Below, piece after piece: positions 1-11,766 of a stretch of DNA of 64,000 bases; positions within the stretch are counted from its first letter, which is position 1, and every line of letters begins with the position of its first letter. This stretch comes from Tetraselmis striata (taxonomy: Eukaryota; Chlorophyta; Chlorodendrophyceae; Chlorodendrales; Chlorodendraceae). The DNA is taken from assembly GCA_006384855.1 (NCBI GenBank), contig VCJN01002476.1:1-64000 (forward strand), in the 5' to 3' direction. The position numbers were made by a program, and so were the translations under genes. Below the pieces are notes generated by a model, which searched no databases, was not told the origin of the DNA, and saw only the letters and a program-made list of their open reading frames with translations.

Positions 1-163
1 GATGCATCTGGTCTTGGTAGTTGATCGATCTTTCATGTGGACCCTTGACGGTGGTGGTGGTGGTGGTGGTGGGGAGGGAGGAGGGGGGGGGGGGGTAAGG
101 GTGCTCCTCGAGGGCATTATGACGGCAGAGGCGGGCGGTATCCAGGGTTTGTAGGGCGAGCAC

Positions 164-1597
164 CTTGTACACCGCGTACTGGCCGTAGTCCTCGCACAGG
201 GTCTCGATCAGCCCCGGCAGCTTGAACAACCTGCTGGGCAAAGGATCAGCGCAAAGCGGCAGACACACAAGAGTCCCCCTCACCCCCAAAAAGACCTCCC
301 GCCACCGTCTTTTGGGACTGGGCCATGGCCCCGACCTGTAGGTGATGGAGAAGAACTTGGCCTCGCCCAGCAGCAGCTGTAGCTCGGGGTCGTGGATCTG
401 GATGGGCGCGGAGGTGAGGATGCGCGGGTCGATGAATCCCACCTTGCGCGCCTCGCGCTCAAAGTCGCTGATGTACATCGCGCCGGAGATGCACTCGCCC
501 CACAGCACCTGCGGGAGCAGGGGCCGGTCAGGCCGGATCGGCAGGCGGCACGGCTGCTGGGGAATGGGAGACTCTGGGTGCAACTGACCAAGCTGCTGGT
601 TAATCCATCCAGAACCGCGTGTCAGACCACATAAACGAGGCCGAGCTGCGCAAGCACATGAGCACACTGCAGCGATGATGACGGCATGATAGACTACCAG
701 GACCGGGTCCGCATGTATGCTGCATCATGGATGCCTCTCCACACTCCATGCTGCGAGCACCTGCGCGATCCCGCACCAATGGGAGTGCCTGCCCGTAGCT
801 AAGACCGCTCCTCGGCCACCGGGTGCGCACCTCGTTCTTCTGGACGTCGGCGGGCAGGCGGCGGTCGCAGTAGACGTCGCTGAAGTAGAGCTCGCCTCCG
901 GGTGCCAGGACGCGGTACGCCTCCGCCAGCACGCGCGGCTTGTCGGGGCTCAGGTTGATAACGCAGTTGCTGATCACCATGTCTTGCGACTCGTCCTCGA
1001 TGCCCGCCTGGTCCAGGTACTCAATGTACCCCTGCGCCCCAGCCACGTATACCCCACGCTCTCAATGCCGCATGAACACCCCCCCTCTCGCAAGCCCCCA
1101 TTGATGTGCGTCTAGGCCAGTGAAGTGTTCCTCTAAATAGGCCATAGCACATCCAGAGCACCGGCCCAGACAGGCAGCCCTGCTGCCAAGCTACTCCCGG
1201 AGTCCGGCGCGCGACCCGGCAGCCGCTCGCGCGCACCTTGACATACTTCATGTTGGGCTTGGCGAAGCCCTGCTCCTTGCAAAAGGGCTCCACGTGCTTG
1301 TTCGCCACCTCCAGCTGCTCGTCCGTCATGTCGATGCCCGTCACAAAGCCCTTCTCTCCGACCATCGCCGCCGCCACATAGCAGTCGCGCCCCGTACCGC
1401 TGCCCAGATCCAGAACCCGCAGGCCTGTTTGGGGGGGGGGGGGGGGGGGAGGGAGGTGCACGCAAAAGCCGCGGCAGGTGTTTAGCACATCTTATCATGC
1501 CGAGGGGACGAACTAAATTGAGCCGACTATTCTGATGTGGAAGAATTATCATTGCCGTCTACGGCACCGAAACACAGAGCGCAATTGTGTGTGTGGT

Positions 1598-1685
<88 letters not shown>

Positions 1686-1880
1686 CACCATCGATGCCTA
1701 GCGGGATGGCGCGCCGCATCCGTAGAAGCGGTCGTTGATTTCGCTGGGCACCTTGCGGATGAGCTCGCGCACCAGGGGGTGGGGCCGGCCCGCGGCGGTA
1801 CAGGCAGAGGTCTTCAGATCCTTGCTGCTCGCCAGCACCTTGCCGTAATAGTTCTGCACGCTGTCGTACGTGTTCTCCAT
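164..1880 (-). CDS. arsM: Arsenite S-adenosylmethionine methyltransferase (ArsM/AS3MT type), 3' end outside window, one-base frameshift
   Basis: Methylates arsenite with S-adenosylmethionine as donor, a cytosolic detoxification step. Exons read on the minus strand are 1880-1689, 1424-1237, 1031-831, 508-336 and 230-164, all with GT/AG borders and compatible phases. The gene then leaves the window. All four cysteines typical of algal ArsM are visible, in the contexts KTSACTA, RFYGCG, SNCVINL and LWGECISG. The SAM-binding motif is [13 protein letters not shown] at the start of exon 2. The ATG at 1880 opens [16 protein letters not shown], a normal N-terminus, although an upstream exon cannot be excluded. 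Exon 1 is one base short: RFYGCGAP and IPLGIDG lie in different frames, with the break near 1706-1709. This is either a real inactivating mutation or an assembly error. Introns hold long C runs on the sense strand. Confidence 0.88.
1599..1684. repeat. 86-base poly-G run inside an arsM intron
   Basis: Uninterrupted G on the plus strand, which is poly-C on the sense strand of arsM. It starts almost directly after the exon 1 donor at 1689. A shorter G run at 1431-1449 lies just upstream of the exon 2 acceptor in the same intron. Confidence 0.97.
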
Positions 1881-2154
1881 CTTGCAGTGAACCTGCGCGC
1901 TGCGGGGACGTGGTGAGGGGCACCGCGAGATGCTGACGCGGGGCGGGGGTGTGTCGCGGAGGCTGTTTGCTGTTTGCTGTTGCTGTCGTCGGGTGGTGTG
2001 TAAGGACGGCCCGCGATCCCATCGAGCGAACCGTTGCGAGGCGACGTGCTTCGTGGAGCGCCACTGCTTGCGCTGCGCGCTTTGATGGACGACGGCACGC
2101 GAATAGCAACAGGGACGCAGCAGCAGGTACAGGTGTAGGGATACAAGTATCAGG

Positions 2155-2170
2155 GCCGCTTTTAGGCGGC
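2155..2170 (+). repeat. Copy of the LINE stop-codon hairpin
   Basis: The word GCCGCTTTTAGGCGGC is the same one that carries the stop codon and first 3' UTR bases of the LINE copies at 12821-12836 and, as its reverse complement, 19747-19762. Here it stands without recognisable LINE coding sequence, so it is probably a very short remnant. Confidence 0.4.
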
Positions 2171-2179
2171 GCTTGCATG

Positions 2180-3508
2180 CTGATCTGTTGGTACCGTACT
2201 GCTTTTAGCGCCAGGTGGATTATTTGTTTAATGGCCTTTGCAATTAATTCACACTATAGTACCTGCGGCTCTACCACTGTCTGCGTCAGAGAACTACATA
2301 GTTGCTGGTGAGGATTATAGGTAGCGACTATACAGTCGCTGAATGAAAATATATGTAGAATAAAATAAAAGCTAAACAGAAAATAACTACAAATTCCCTA
2401 ATTTAGTCGCTATCTTCCCAGACGCCTGTGCCGTGGTCAAGCCGCGTCCCCGCTCGTACACGAAGCGTCTCCGCCTGCGTTCGGCGGCGGAGGGATCTAC
2501 AGAACAAGGAAAATCGTGTGTAAAAACTTTGACGAATATAGTACGGAAAAATTACGATCGTATCGATGGGACTGCCGTGCTGCGCAGCCTGTCATCGTGT
2601 GCCTGCGGATAAATACATGCCCGATAAGGAGACCACCCTACCAGTACCAGTAAGCTGGACGAATTGTTTACTGAATTGTTTTGCGACAATATATGAGTCC
2701 CAAAATACACGTCCAAAATATGTCAGTCATGGATTTTAATATGCATTATTTATGGATTCGAATATAATACAATATTAAAAAGTTATTTCTCTCTTCATGG
2801 GAGTGGGGGGACGGGGGTGTCAACAACGAACAATATACCGATATGCTGGTACCTACGGGTAAAAATAATGAAATGGCGGTACCGATAGCTAGCTAGGAAG
2901 CTAGTACTAGCCCTACCGTTGCGGCCTGAGACTCCATGTTTGGGTGACCGTATATGACCCATCGGCCGGGTCAACTCCCGATAGGACGGGTGTAGTGACT
3001 GACCGACAGACCCGTTAATTAGAGGGCGCAGTATTCGTGTAAATATTTATCCGTGGTTACAGGCAAAAGGATGAGTATCCTGAACTCGCAACCACCTGCA
3101 GCTCCATCACAGTGTATGTTTCCTGCAGATGAGGGTGGTGCAACAAGCATTGTCACCCATCTTGCAGCAAGCCTATCCTTGAGTACTGGCACTGCCCTGC
3201 AGCATGCAATCCGCCGCCACCGAGGTGCATGACAGGGCAGTTTGTTGTCCTGCGGATGTGGTCAGAGTCCGCTGTTTTACTCAGCAAAATGGAAAGGAAT
3301 GCTATTTTACAGGAATGTTACATAAGGACTGCGGCATGGCGGTATGGCAGCAGCACAAGATCATCGCTGTCAATGCGCTCATATGCCGTATATTAAGATG
3401 CAGTGCATCAGCAATTGCTTGGTTGGCAGTCCGTTTGCTTGGCACGGGATGGCATGGACACAGCACGGTGTCTTGAGAGGCAGACGGCTGCCTGCGGCTT
3501 AATTCATG
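2180..3508. other. Intergenic, AT-richer, no gene seen
   Basis: No convincing coding exon on either strand. It contains an inverted pair of the nonamer TAGCGACTA (2322-2330) and TAGTCGCTA (2404-2412) enclosing about 90 AT-rich bases, and degenerate GGTACC-rich stretches near 2640-2890. The right part probably includes the 3' UTR of the EF-hand gene that ends at 3509. Confidence 0.6.
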
Positions 3509-4484
3509 CTAGTCCTTCTTGGACTCCGTCACATACATTCCGATCCGGTCCTCATAGTTTATTAGACCTTCGTCGTTGGGCTGCAGCGCGTTGATGAGCT
3601 TGCACAGCTCCTCCTCATCAATGGGGTCTGATGCATGGTTCTGGATGGATCGAACAGCAGCTCCGTCAGCATTTGCACGCAGACCCCCCTTCCCCACCCA
3701 CGCACCCACCACCACCACCAAACACACACCACCACCACCACCAACACAGGACCCAGTGCGCACAATATTGGCAGCCCTCGAACTGGTGAACCTACATTGA
3801 TATCCTTCAGCTCTTCTACGGATATGACATTGGGCGGTAAGTCCGACCGGCGGCGAAATTGCCGGAAGCTTTTCATCAGCGCGTCTCGCTCATATGGCAG
3901 GCTCTGCCCTGCTGCCATCACCTGCCGCAGCAATTGGACTCAGCACGCATGCACCTATGCCGGTGCAGACCCATTCGCTGCTGCGAACGGCCACGCTCCG
4001 CATGAATCGAACTCACCAGGAGAAACCTGTATGCATGCAGCAGAGGTCCACAGTAAATAACTTTGCATTCAGGCAGGGCCCTGAACAGCGGGTCAGCAGC
4101 TACACCGGAATGAACTTACTCATCAAAGTCGATCTCCCCGTTCCCATCTTCGTCGATCTCGTTGATCATGTTCTCCACTTGATCCCTGTCTGTTTGGATC
4201 CCCAGCATGTCCATGAGCTCCATGATCTAAGGAGCGTTGGGGGGGGGGGGGGGCACAACAGGCAGACAGGAATGCTTGGCAGTTCAGTACCAAATAATTC
4301 CAATGGGGGGGGCACATTGGTGTCAGCACGAAAGCCCATGGCAGCGTCGCCTGCATTCAAGAGCCAAAGCAGGCAGCTCAGCCATGAGACACACACCGAC
4401 CTCGTCAGCTTCGATGGCGCCTCCTTTATCTTTATCAACCAGGTCAAATACCTCCCGGAACTCCTCTATCTCCTGCTCCGTCAT
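3509..4484 (-). CDS. Calmodulin-like EF-hand protein with a 10-nt microexon
   Basis: Probable calcium sensor. Minus-strand exons are 4499-4395, 4226-4120, 4026-4017, 3921-3792 and 3627-3509; borders and phases all agree. From the Met at 4484 (MTEQEIEEFREVFDLVDKD) the product is 151 residues, close to calmodulin. EF-hand 1 (DKDKGGAIEADE) and EF-hand 2 (DEDGNGEIDFDE) have complete calcium ligands. The C-terminal half keeps the helix pattern but its loops are degenerate (around RRRSDLPPNVIS and QPNDEGLINYED), so calcium binding is expected only in the N-lobe. The 10-base exon 4026-4017 encodes the FLL of DEFLLVM and restores frame exactly. A strong acceptor just before exon 4499-4395 leaves room for an upstream exon, so the true start is uncertain. 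Whether it acts as calmodulin, centrin or another CaM-like protein is undecided. Confidence 0.82.
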
Positions 4485-4499
4485 CTCGACATTCCCCAC

Positions 4500-5961
4500 C
4501 TGCCAAACATGGAGAAAGCGGTGGCGGTGAGGCTTCATCACACACATGAGCAGTTGGACAGCTGGGCAATGCATCACGCAACACATCTGACGTGACATAA
4601 CGCGGCCAAGAACGGCCTGGGGCTTCCGCTGATCCTTCTCTGAACGGCCGGGCATGGGGTGGAACGCCCTCCGCTGGCGGCATCGCATGCAGCAATGAGG
4701 CATGCCCACCATCGGCATGTTGACGACTCGACTTCCCCGCGAGGCAGCCTGTAAATAGCACGAGGCTGCTTATGTCGGCCCTGCTAGCAGCCGCACTGTG
4801 CCACGCTGCCTGCGGGGTTATGCGTTTGGATGGCGGTGTGGAGGCGGCGTTATGGACTGGCTGCTGGCGGCGTTGAGGCAGGACGCAGCACGCTGCGGAC
4901 TGCGCGCTGCTTGTACCTGTAGTTATGTGCTCGCGCAGGACCCGTGCGTACACACACGCGAGTTATCTGCGCTGATGTAATCTGTATTTAGTCGCCATGA
5001 TGCTTGAGGCGCGTGGCGCCTCCTGACGAATATTCCTACAGGTACCCGGGTATGAACAAACTCGGATGCTGCTGCAGCAGCAAATTGTCACTAATCCTTT
5101 AATTGCAGCAGTCGTAAAATCGGGGTTATTTATGAAATATATTGAAATCGTCATATTTCTAGATGACTGATGCTGTGGAGATCCCGCTCACTCCACAATT
5201 GCGTTGTTCGCGGTGGGGATTCTGTGGCTGCTCACACAGCCACTACAAATTAAGGTCTGTCCTCGCGATCTTCGGCTGGCCCCGCTGATACAAACTGATA
5301 GGTGGCTACAGCATGGGTGGCGCAGACCGCTAGACGATAGGTAGCCCCAAGTTTTCAGCCACTTTTTCAGGTTGACTATCGCGGATTGCGAATCCCTCTG
5401 CGGTTTCACAACCGCCCTTTCCGGCGGCAAAGGAAATACCGCCGAGGCGAGTTCAATTATTTGACATCGGCCCAGCAGACTTTCAGTCGTCCGCGAAGCA
5501 ACGGCGTCCATGCCCTCGGCGGCATGCGACAGCCAGTCCAGCGGGTTATATCGCATGGTCCACGGGCCATCTGCCTGTCCTCTGTAGGCCTCCGTGCGGG
5601 TCGCGCAGGTAGAGTCTACCGCCGCTTCCTCCCCACCAAGGTCATCGGCTCAGTGTTCCGCCCATCAGTGGCCGGGGGGCTGGATACTCGGGCGCGGCAT
5701 ACAAGGGCACGCGCGAGGCAGGGGGCGCCTATCGTTGCCGCCATGACATCCCAAGCCAGTCTCGGCATGTCCGCTGCCTCAGAAGGCGTGGCCGCTGCAC
5801 TTGGAGCACCTCTGGCTATGGCGATGGCGTTTTTCCTCTGGGACGGACACTGTACGCCACGGCAGTGCACCAGCTGTGGCCTGCATACCATGCAACGCGC
5901 CTTCCGTGACCATCTCGCCATGCTCCATGTAGTCGCTAATATGCCGCTCGCCTGCTGACAG
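4500..5961. other. Gap between EF-hand gene and transporter; probable unresolved exons
   Basis: Left part (4500-5180) is upstream of the minus-strand EF-hand gene and may hold its 5' UTR. The stretch 5740-5850 encodes a hydrophobic run in one plus frame (GVAAALGAPLAMAMAFFLW), which could be an upstream exon of the transporter, but no splice connection could be established. Confidence 0.4.
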
Positions 5962-6956
5962 GGAAAGGAAGCAGCTTTCTCCTTAATTATTTCAAGTGCG
6001 CACTGGCGAGCACTGTGTTTGTGGTGGTCGGCCTACTGAGCCAGGGCTCCTCCGCCTGGTTTGCAACGGCGACCTGGCCATCAGCTGGCTGGCTGATGTT
6101 CAGCGGTTTTATTGGCATCGTCATTGGGGACACCGCATCGTTGCAGAGTCTGCGCCTGATTGGTGCCAGGCGGTACATCATGATTGATAGCCTGCGACCA
6201 TTCATCTCGAGCCTCTATGGATGGGCTTTCCTGGGCAACAAAATAACCCTTGGGCTCATGACCGGCATGGCAGTCACCACCCTTGGGGTACTGATGGTAT
6301 CTCTGGAGCGAGAAACTGTGACCCATGAGCCTAAGTCTGCAGATACGGAAGCTGCGAATGAATCTGGGGGCCAGCAACCCTCCGCGCCTTTGTTAGAAAA
6401 CTCTCCGCATAATGTCAGCGGCGCCTCGCAGCTGCCTCGCCGCACTTTGATGCTGATGGGCGCGGGCTATGCATTGGCCGTGCTACATGCCATCCTGGAC
6501 GTCACGGGCTCTCTCGTCACCCGACAGGTGGGGACGCAGTATAGTAGCATGGAGATCAATACCATCCGATTTGGCTCATCGGCACTGCTGCTCGGAATTA
6601 TTGCAGCAGGCAGCCGCTTGCTGGAGTGGGTGAGAAGGAAGAATGACAGTGCGGGGACTACTGCAGCTGACATCGCCGTAACCTCGCTCCATTGGAGCCA
6701 AATGCCGAGGCTCGGCAGGAAGGCCTGGGTCGCTGTGGCCATTGGCTCCCTTCTGGGCACGTTTGTGTGCCCGTACCTTGGCGTGGTGTCACTGTTCAAG
6801 ATCTCCTTCCCCGTGTACGCAACCCTATCTTCCCTGGCACCGGTCTACTGCCTGCCGCTCGCCTGGGTGATGTGCAATCAACGCATCACTGGCCGGGCAG
6901 CCATTGGCTCCGCCCTCGCATTCCTGGGTGTTGTCCCATTGTATTACTCCGCATAG
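5962..6956 (+). CDS. EamA/drug-metabolite transporter family membrane protein, 5' exons unresolved
   Basis: Multi-pass membrane carrier of the DMT superfamily; substrate unknown. The reading frame runs from an acceptor-like CAG at 5959-5961 (GKGSSFLLNYFKCALAS) to the TAG at 6954-6956. The first EamA half is seen from helix 2 on: LLNYFKCALASTVFVVVGLL, then GDTASLQSLRLIGARRYIMI and the helix pair ending near TTLGVLMVSLERE. A hydrophilic linker (about 50 residues) follows. The second half is complete, from LMLMGAGYALAVLHAILDV to ALAFLGVVPLYYS, with the familiar SLAPVYCLPLAWV helix. The first helix and the start codon must lie upstream and were not resolved. The 3' region is AT-rich with no neighbour for over 2.5 kb. 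Confidence 0.75.
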
Positions 6957-8600
6957 GCTGAAGTTGCGGTACGAACGTGTTTCCTCACACAGAGAGCAAC
7001 TCCACCCACAGTCCTGGCGTTATGCAACCGAGAGGCGGGCATACAAAATTATGCTCTCCGCCGTTGTAATTATGCTATTGGTGTCACATCTCTACACCCC
7101 ATGCCGCTCCCACAACCTGGTTGCATCTTCTCTTTGCGCATGGATTGAGGAAGGTACAACGAGCAGTAAAAACGAGCATGAGAATGATGAGCATCAGCAT
7201 TATGAGCAGAAGAAACGCACAACTTCTTTGCCAATGGTACAAGATAACGCAAGCAAGGACTGCACCATTTAATGGTTGCTGTACTAGCAACGACATGCTA
7301 AGCTTTACTGCCGATGACGCCCAAGCTAGAACATTTAGAACGATCTCAAGGGTTTCTTAGTCGTCGTTTGCAAACTACAGTTGTCATCACTCCTTATTTT
7401 GATCCTCATTCTGATGGCTGTTCTCATTGTGCCCAATCAACTTATTCAGCAAGTACGGGCTTTATATTTTTTTTTAGATCAGTGCAATCAATGCAATGAA
7501 AGCGTAACGATTCGCATAATCTGCTGGAAGAGCTACTCGAGCTACTTCACATTATTCTGAAATCAAGAAACGATGTCTCACTGATGATATATTGATTTGG
7601 ATTACACTGGATTAATACGAATCAACATGCAGTACACTGGTACATGGAAAAGAACCACTGCGGATTGATAAAGTGCGAATACAAGTACTTTATCAATACG
7701 CTCTTGTACTAATAGCTCTTGTACCAATGGCTCTTGCCTGCTTGTGCAAACACGGCATGTAGATGCTTCTCGCTTAAGGTTTCTTGCCAGCCCTATATAT
7801 TCTACGGACCAGTACCAAGTAGTCGAGCGGGCATACTAGCGCTATAAACTAGCGCGTAGGTGACAAAAAACATATACGGCGGCTCCTTTGCCGTGTCTTG
7901 CCACCCTAACTTTTAGCATTTTTTTATTAAACATTGATATTATATTCTGGCACCATTATAGCTAATCGCTCTCTTGTTATTATAATTGCCGAAGTTCCGT
8001 CGCAATAAATGTTTGGGCGGGATAGTAGGGCTTCCTTTCAGTCTGCAGTATTGCTGCAATGTATCCTTCATGTCTGCACTATATCCTTATCAAACGAGCT
8101 AGGCAATCCTTGCCAGTATCTTTACTTCGTGTGAAGTATACGTGTTTGGTTGTATACCATATAGGGATTACCTTACGCGTGTAATGACTATATAACACGT
8201 AATGTTGCACGTAAATAGTTGTCGTTATCTTATCGTTGTGCATCGGCCCGCATTCGTGTATCGCTATGTAATTTCAAACAATGCACGTAGTATACTTTTC
8301 CTGTGTATATTATTAATATGGGCAATACAAAGTCACTCAAGCAATACCATTAGTGCCTTCCGCATCGAAATGCAATACGACTAAGATGGCATCTTTCGCG
8401 GATGTGGCGAACGAACGTGATAGTTCACGTTATATCGTTCGGACATTAGGCGAGTGAAGTAAGCAGGTAAGTACAACGGCACTTACCTCCCAAGCCCCCG
8501 CACCGCTAACCCCGCACCCGGCATGGACACAGATATCCGAAAGATAGTAAGATGATATCCGATATACGACTAAGATGTATCCGTCAATAAAATTTATTTC
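6957..8600. other. AT-rich intergenic DNA, nothing recognised
   Basis: Contains short spurious frames only. No domain, RNA gene or clear repeat boundary was seen. Confidence 0.6.
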
Positions 8601-8629
8601 AAAATAGTATTTTGCTTGGAACAGAACCT

Positions 8630-9165
8630 TGTACAGTCATGTATGTGGTGTCGTCCTCGGCCCGGTTCAAATCGGTATACAAGCTCAGCAATATTGCATG
8701 AGGACGTCCAAGTCCTATCGGCACCTTTTTCGAGCTTGATATCTCAACATGGTTTCGGAGCTAAGGTGGCAAGCATGCCTGTCAAGAGACAAGGGTTCGA
8801 CGCCCACTTGCAGCACAAACTTCACGATTTCACGGGTTCTCCTACTTTTGTTATATCTAGTGTAGGTTCGTTTCGTAGCTTCCATTTATGCGATCATCGA
8901 TTCCCAAGATTCTCCCACATCAAGGCTCAAGCGCGGATGATGTTCCGGTTTATAGGCCTCCCGTCCTTGGATCCTTTTGGTCCTTCCTCTCCCCGAGACC
9001 AGGAGGGGCGTTCGTTGGGGCAGTACCTCGTACAGTCGTGTGGTATGGTCCTCAGCCGCCCGCGGTTCGGGCCGGAATACATACTAGTACTCTACAATAT
9101 CGGATGAGGACATCCAAATCCGATCGGCACGTTCTATTTTCGAACTTCATTCCTCAACACAGTCA
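8630..9165 (+). repeat. Two diverged direct copies of a ~120-bp sequence
   Basis: About 8630-8750 and 9023-9165 align by eye. Shared words include GTACAGTC, ATGAGGAC, TCCAA and CGATCGGCAC-like sequence, with an intervening unique part. A tRNA-like B-box word (GGGTTCGACGCCC) lies at about 8794. The pair looks like an old duplication or two relics of one dispersed element. The open frame across it has no recognisable protein features. Confidence 0.5.
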
Positions 9166-9608
9166 ATCCGATCTTCAGCACTTATTATATTCTATTCTAA
9201 GGATTCTGACTATTATATTTTGTTCAACTCTATCCTATTTGTAGTAGTTGCCGATCTTCCATCCTAATATATTGTTGTCGTTGAGTCTCTGGTCATGGTG
9301 CTGATGAGGCGATGGGCCACTGACCACGATTATTAGACGATGTTGCTGTTGCTGACCACTCGCGGCGCATAGCATCGGTACTCGTTGCAATCATCGTATA
9401 CAAAAATACGCTTGGATTCAATTATTCTTTAGGTTTATATTCTTCACGTCGTGTACATGCAAAGCTTACCGGCATTTGGCAATAAGTCGGACAAGTAAAT
9501 GCAAAATCACCCGTTTAAAACAACCACGCGTATATTATTAGCAACAATATAAAATATACATCAGCATAATACCGGTGGTATACAATATGACGATTATTAG
9601 TCGTAAAA
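9166..9608. other. AT-rich spacer before YR element remnant
   Basis: No gene, RNA or repeat boundary seen in this stretch. Confidence 0.5.
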
Positions 9609-11766
9609 TGTTCTAAACTTGTTTATGGGGTTTCCTCCTTTCCCCAACAGCTTTTCCGGCTACCGTGCTGCTCAGTGGTACGGGTTACTAGGCACATGTC
9701 ATTGCGCCCTTTTTGGGTGCAGCAAGAGTAGACATAAAAGCAGCCATGGTGTTTGAGCCTGCCATCTTCCGGTTTCGCTGCGTTACACGCAGCGATAAAC
9801 TGTCTCGCAACCTGTTGCGAGCAAGGTCACTCAAGTTGTTCAAGACCACACCCGGCTCACCACCCGTGTCTGAAATTCTCATCCGTACGTCCGTGCGTCA
9901 TCATGCCGGATGGAGAAGAACCCGTCGTCGTTGAGCCGACGCTCAAATCGCTACAAGTAGACATGAAGGCCCAGTCTACATGGTTGCGCGAGCGAGCTTG
10001 CAACAGCGTTAGCTCAATTGACGGCTCGTGTCCGTGTTGTTGATGGAGATTACGGAGTACGTGGCTCTGGTCCCGGGCAGCAGCGCGTCGCGGGACAACC
10101 GACATGCAGCGGGGGAGCCGCATAGTGCCCCGACTTGCTAGAGCTAGCCCAGAGCGGCCGTGTCGGAGCAAAATCCGCGAGTGGCGAGGACGACTATCTC
10201 GCGGTGCCAAAGCTACTGCAGTGAGCAGAGTATGGTAACGAGGCCGTTCGACCGGTCAGCCGAGTTCATGGGCTCTGCCATCTGAGTATACCGACCTAAC
10301 GAACGATGAGTACCTCAAGCAGGATGACCGGCGTCTGCCGGCCCAAGAGGAGTATCTTTGGATGTCGTGTTTCGGAGCCCACATGGCCGCTCTCTTCGTA
10401 GCTCTCGACAAACTGCTACGTTACGTCCCCGCTGCTAATCAAGACTTCACCTCCTACCTCGCGCGCGCTCTGAATGACGCCGATGAGGCCATCGACAAGG
10501 CGTTTCGCTTTCGTCTAACCTTTATGCGAAGGCTAAACGAGGTCAAGCGTGTGCACGGTGACCAAGGTGTTATGGACGAACTGCGAGCCCAGCATTTTCA
10601 GCCTGCCGCCGAACATTTGGGTTATGCGATTTTCGGGGACATGCTGAAGGACTATACGAACGCCGCATCTTCGAGGCGACGGTTGCCGGCAGCGCAAAAG
10701 CTACCGCTACTGCTCGGATGGCGGCGGCGGCTGCATGGCGCGGGCGTAGACGTGGGCGTGGCGGCGGTCGCGGGCGTGGCCGCGAAGGTGAGCACGAGTG
10801 ACGGTGTGGGGCGCATTTATTCGCCGGAGCTGCTGGCGCATTGCGAGGCCACCTTTCATCGGAAACCGCCGCACAGCGAACCCTAGCAACTCCACTGCGG
10901 GATGAGCGCCATGTGTCCGGGCTTGACCTTCCCACCTTAAAGACTTCATTTAGACCTTCCTCGGTGCGGCGCTTCTTACTGCTACAACCGAGTGCGGCTC
11001 AACCATCCGCACACCTGCACATGGCGGCTCAACAATCCGCCTCCCGTATCATATCATCATTGCGTCCGTCGTTACATCGGTTGTTACGCTGCGTGTTAAA
11101 GCTCGTTCGCAACGACCAAGCTTCGCGAGTGTACATAATTACGTTACGCGCATGGCAGGCGCTACGAGCGCAACGGGCGCGCGGGGCGGCCCTCCTACCT
11201 GAATTTTGCCCTGCAAACCCGTACCGATGATGTTGCAAACCCGTCCGACAACTAAGCTACCGGCCAATAACCGCCGGAAACCTAAGTTACCGCCGCCGCC
11301 GCCGCGAATAGTTTGCTAAAATGAACCGGTCCCATGTTACTCCCTCGGCCAAGCGCCGTACCTACGTAATTGGCGAGCCCGAAGCTGGCGCCCCTTGGGC
11401 TGCGTTACTCCGGTCTCGTTTACATGAGGCGTTCGGCTCAGACGAGCTAGGATAGTGGACCCTCGACCTACTCTCCAGCTCCCTCACCGCTCAGACGCTC
11501 GAGCTACGCCGGCTAACTTTCGGAGTTCTGCCACGACTCCGAGAACATCAAGCCGCTGATGGGGGCGACCACTGCTACTGTCGTCCGGTACGTTGCTTGG
11601 ATTGGTGAGCGGGGTCACATTGGGGCTATAAAAGTCATTACACCCCTACTTATCAGCAATCAACACGTTCTTCGAGCTACACAACCTCGACTCGATCGCC
11701 AAGGACAGTCTGCACCTTACCGCCGCTCGTCGCGGCCTGATGCTAAGGCAACGCAGCCTGGAGGCA
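9609..11766 (+). mobile_element. Decayed gag + tyrosine-recombinase element, truncated at 3' end
   Basis: Diverged copy of the element at 30047-33236. It begins with TGTTCTAAAC (compare TGATCTAAAC) and the TTTATGGGGTTTCC block, followed by the stem-loop word CGCTGCGTTACACGCAGCG near 9777. The gag-like frame survives around 10320-10860 (FGAHMAALFVALDKLL, HGDQGVMDELRAQHFQP) but frames change repeatedly. The recombinase part is visible from about 11360 (APWAALLRSRLHEAFGSDEL) with in-frame stops, and ends abruptly at about 11766 where LINE sequence begins. The catalytic C-terminal half of the recombinase is missing. Not functional. Confidence 0.8.

Noticed and set aside
1535..2178. Poly-Gly and poly-Pro open frames on both strands
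   Set aside because: They are translations of the 86-base G run in an arsM intron.
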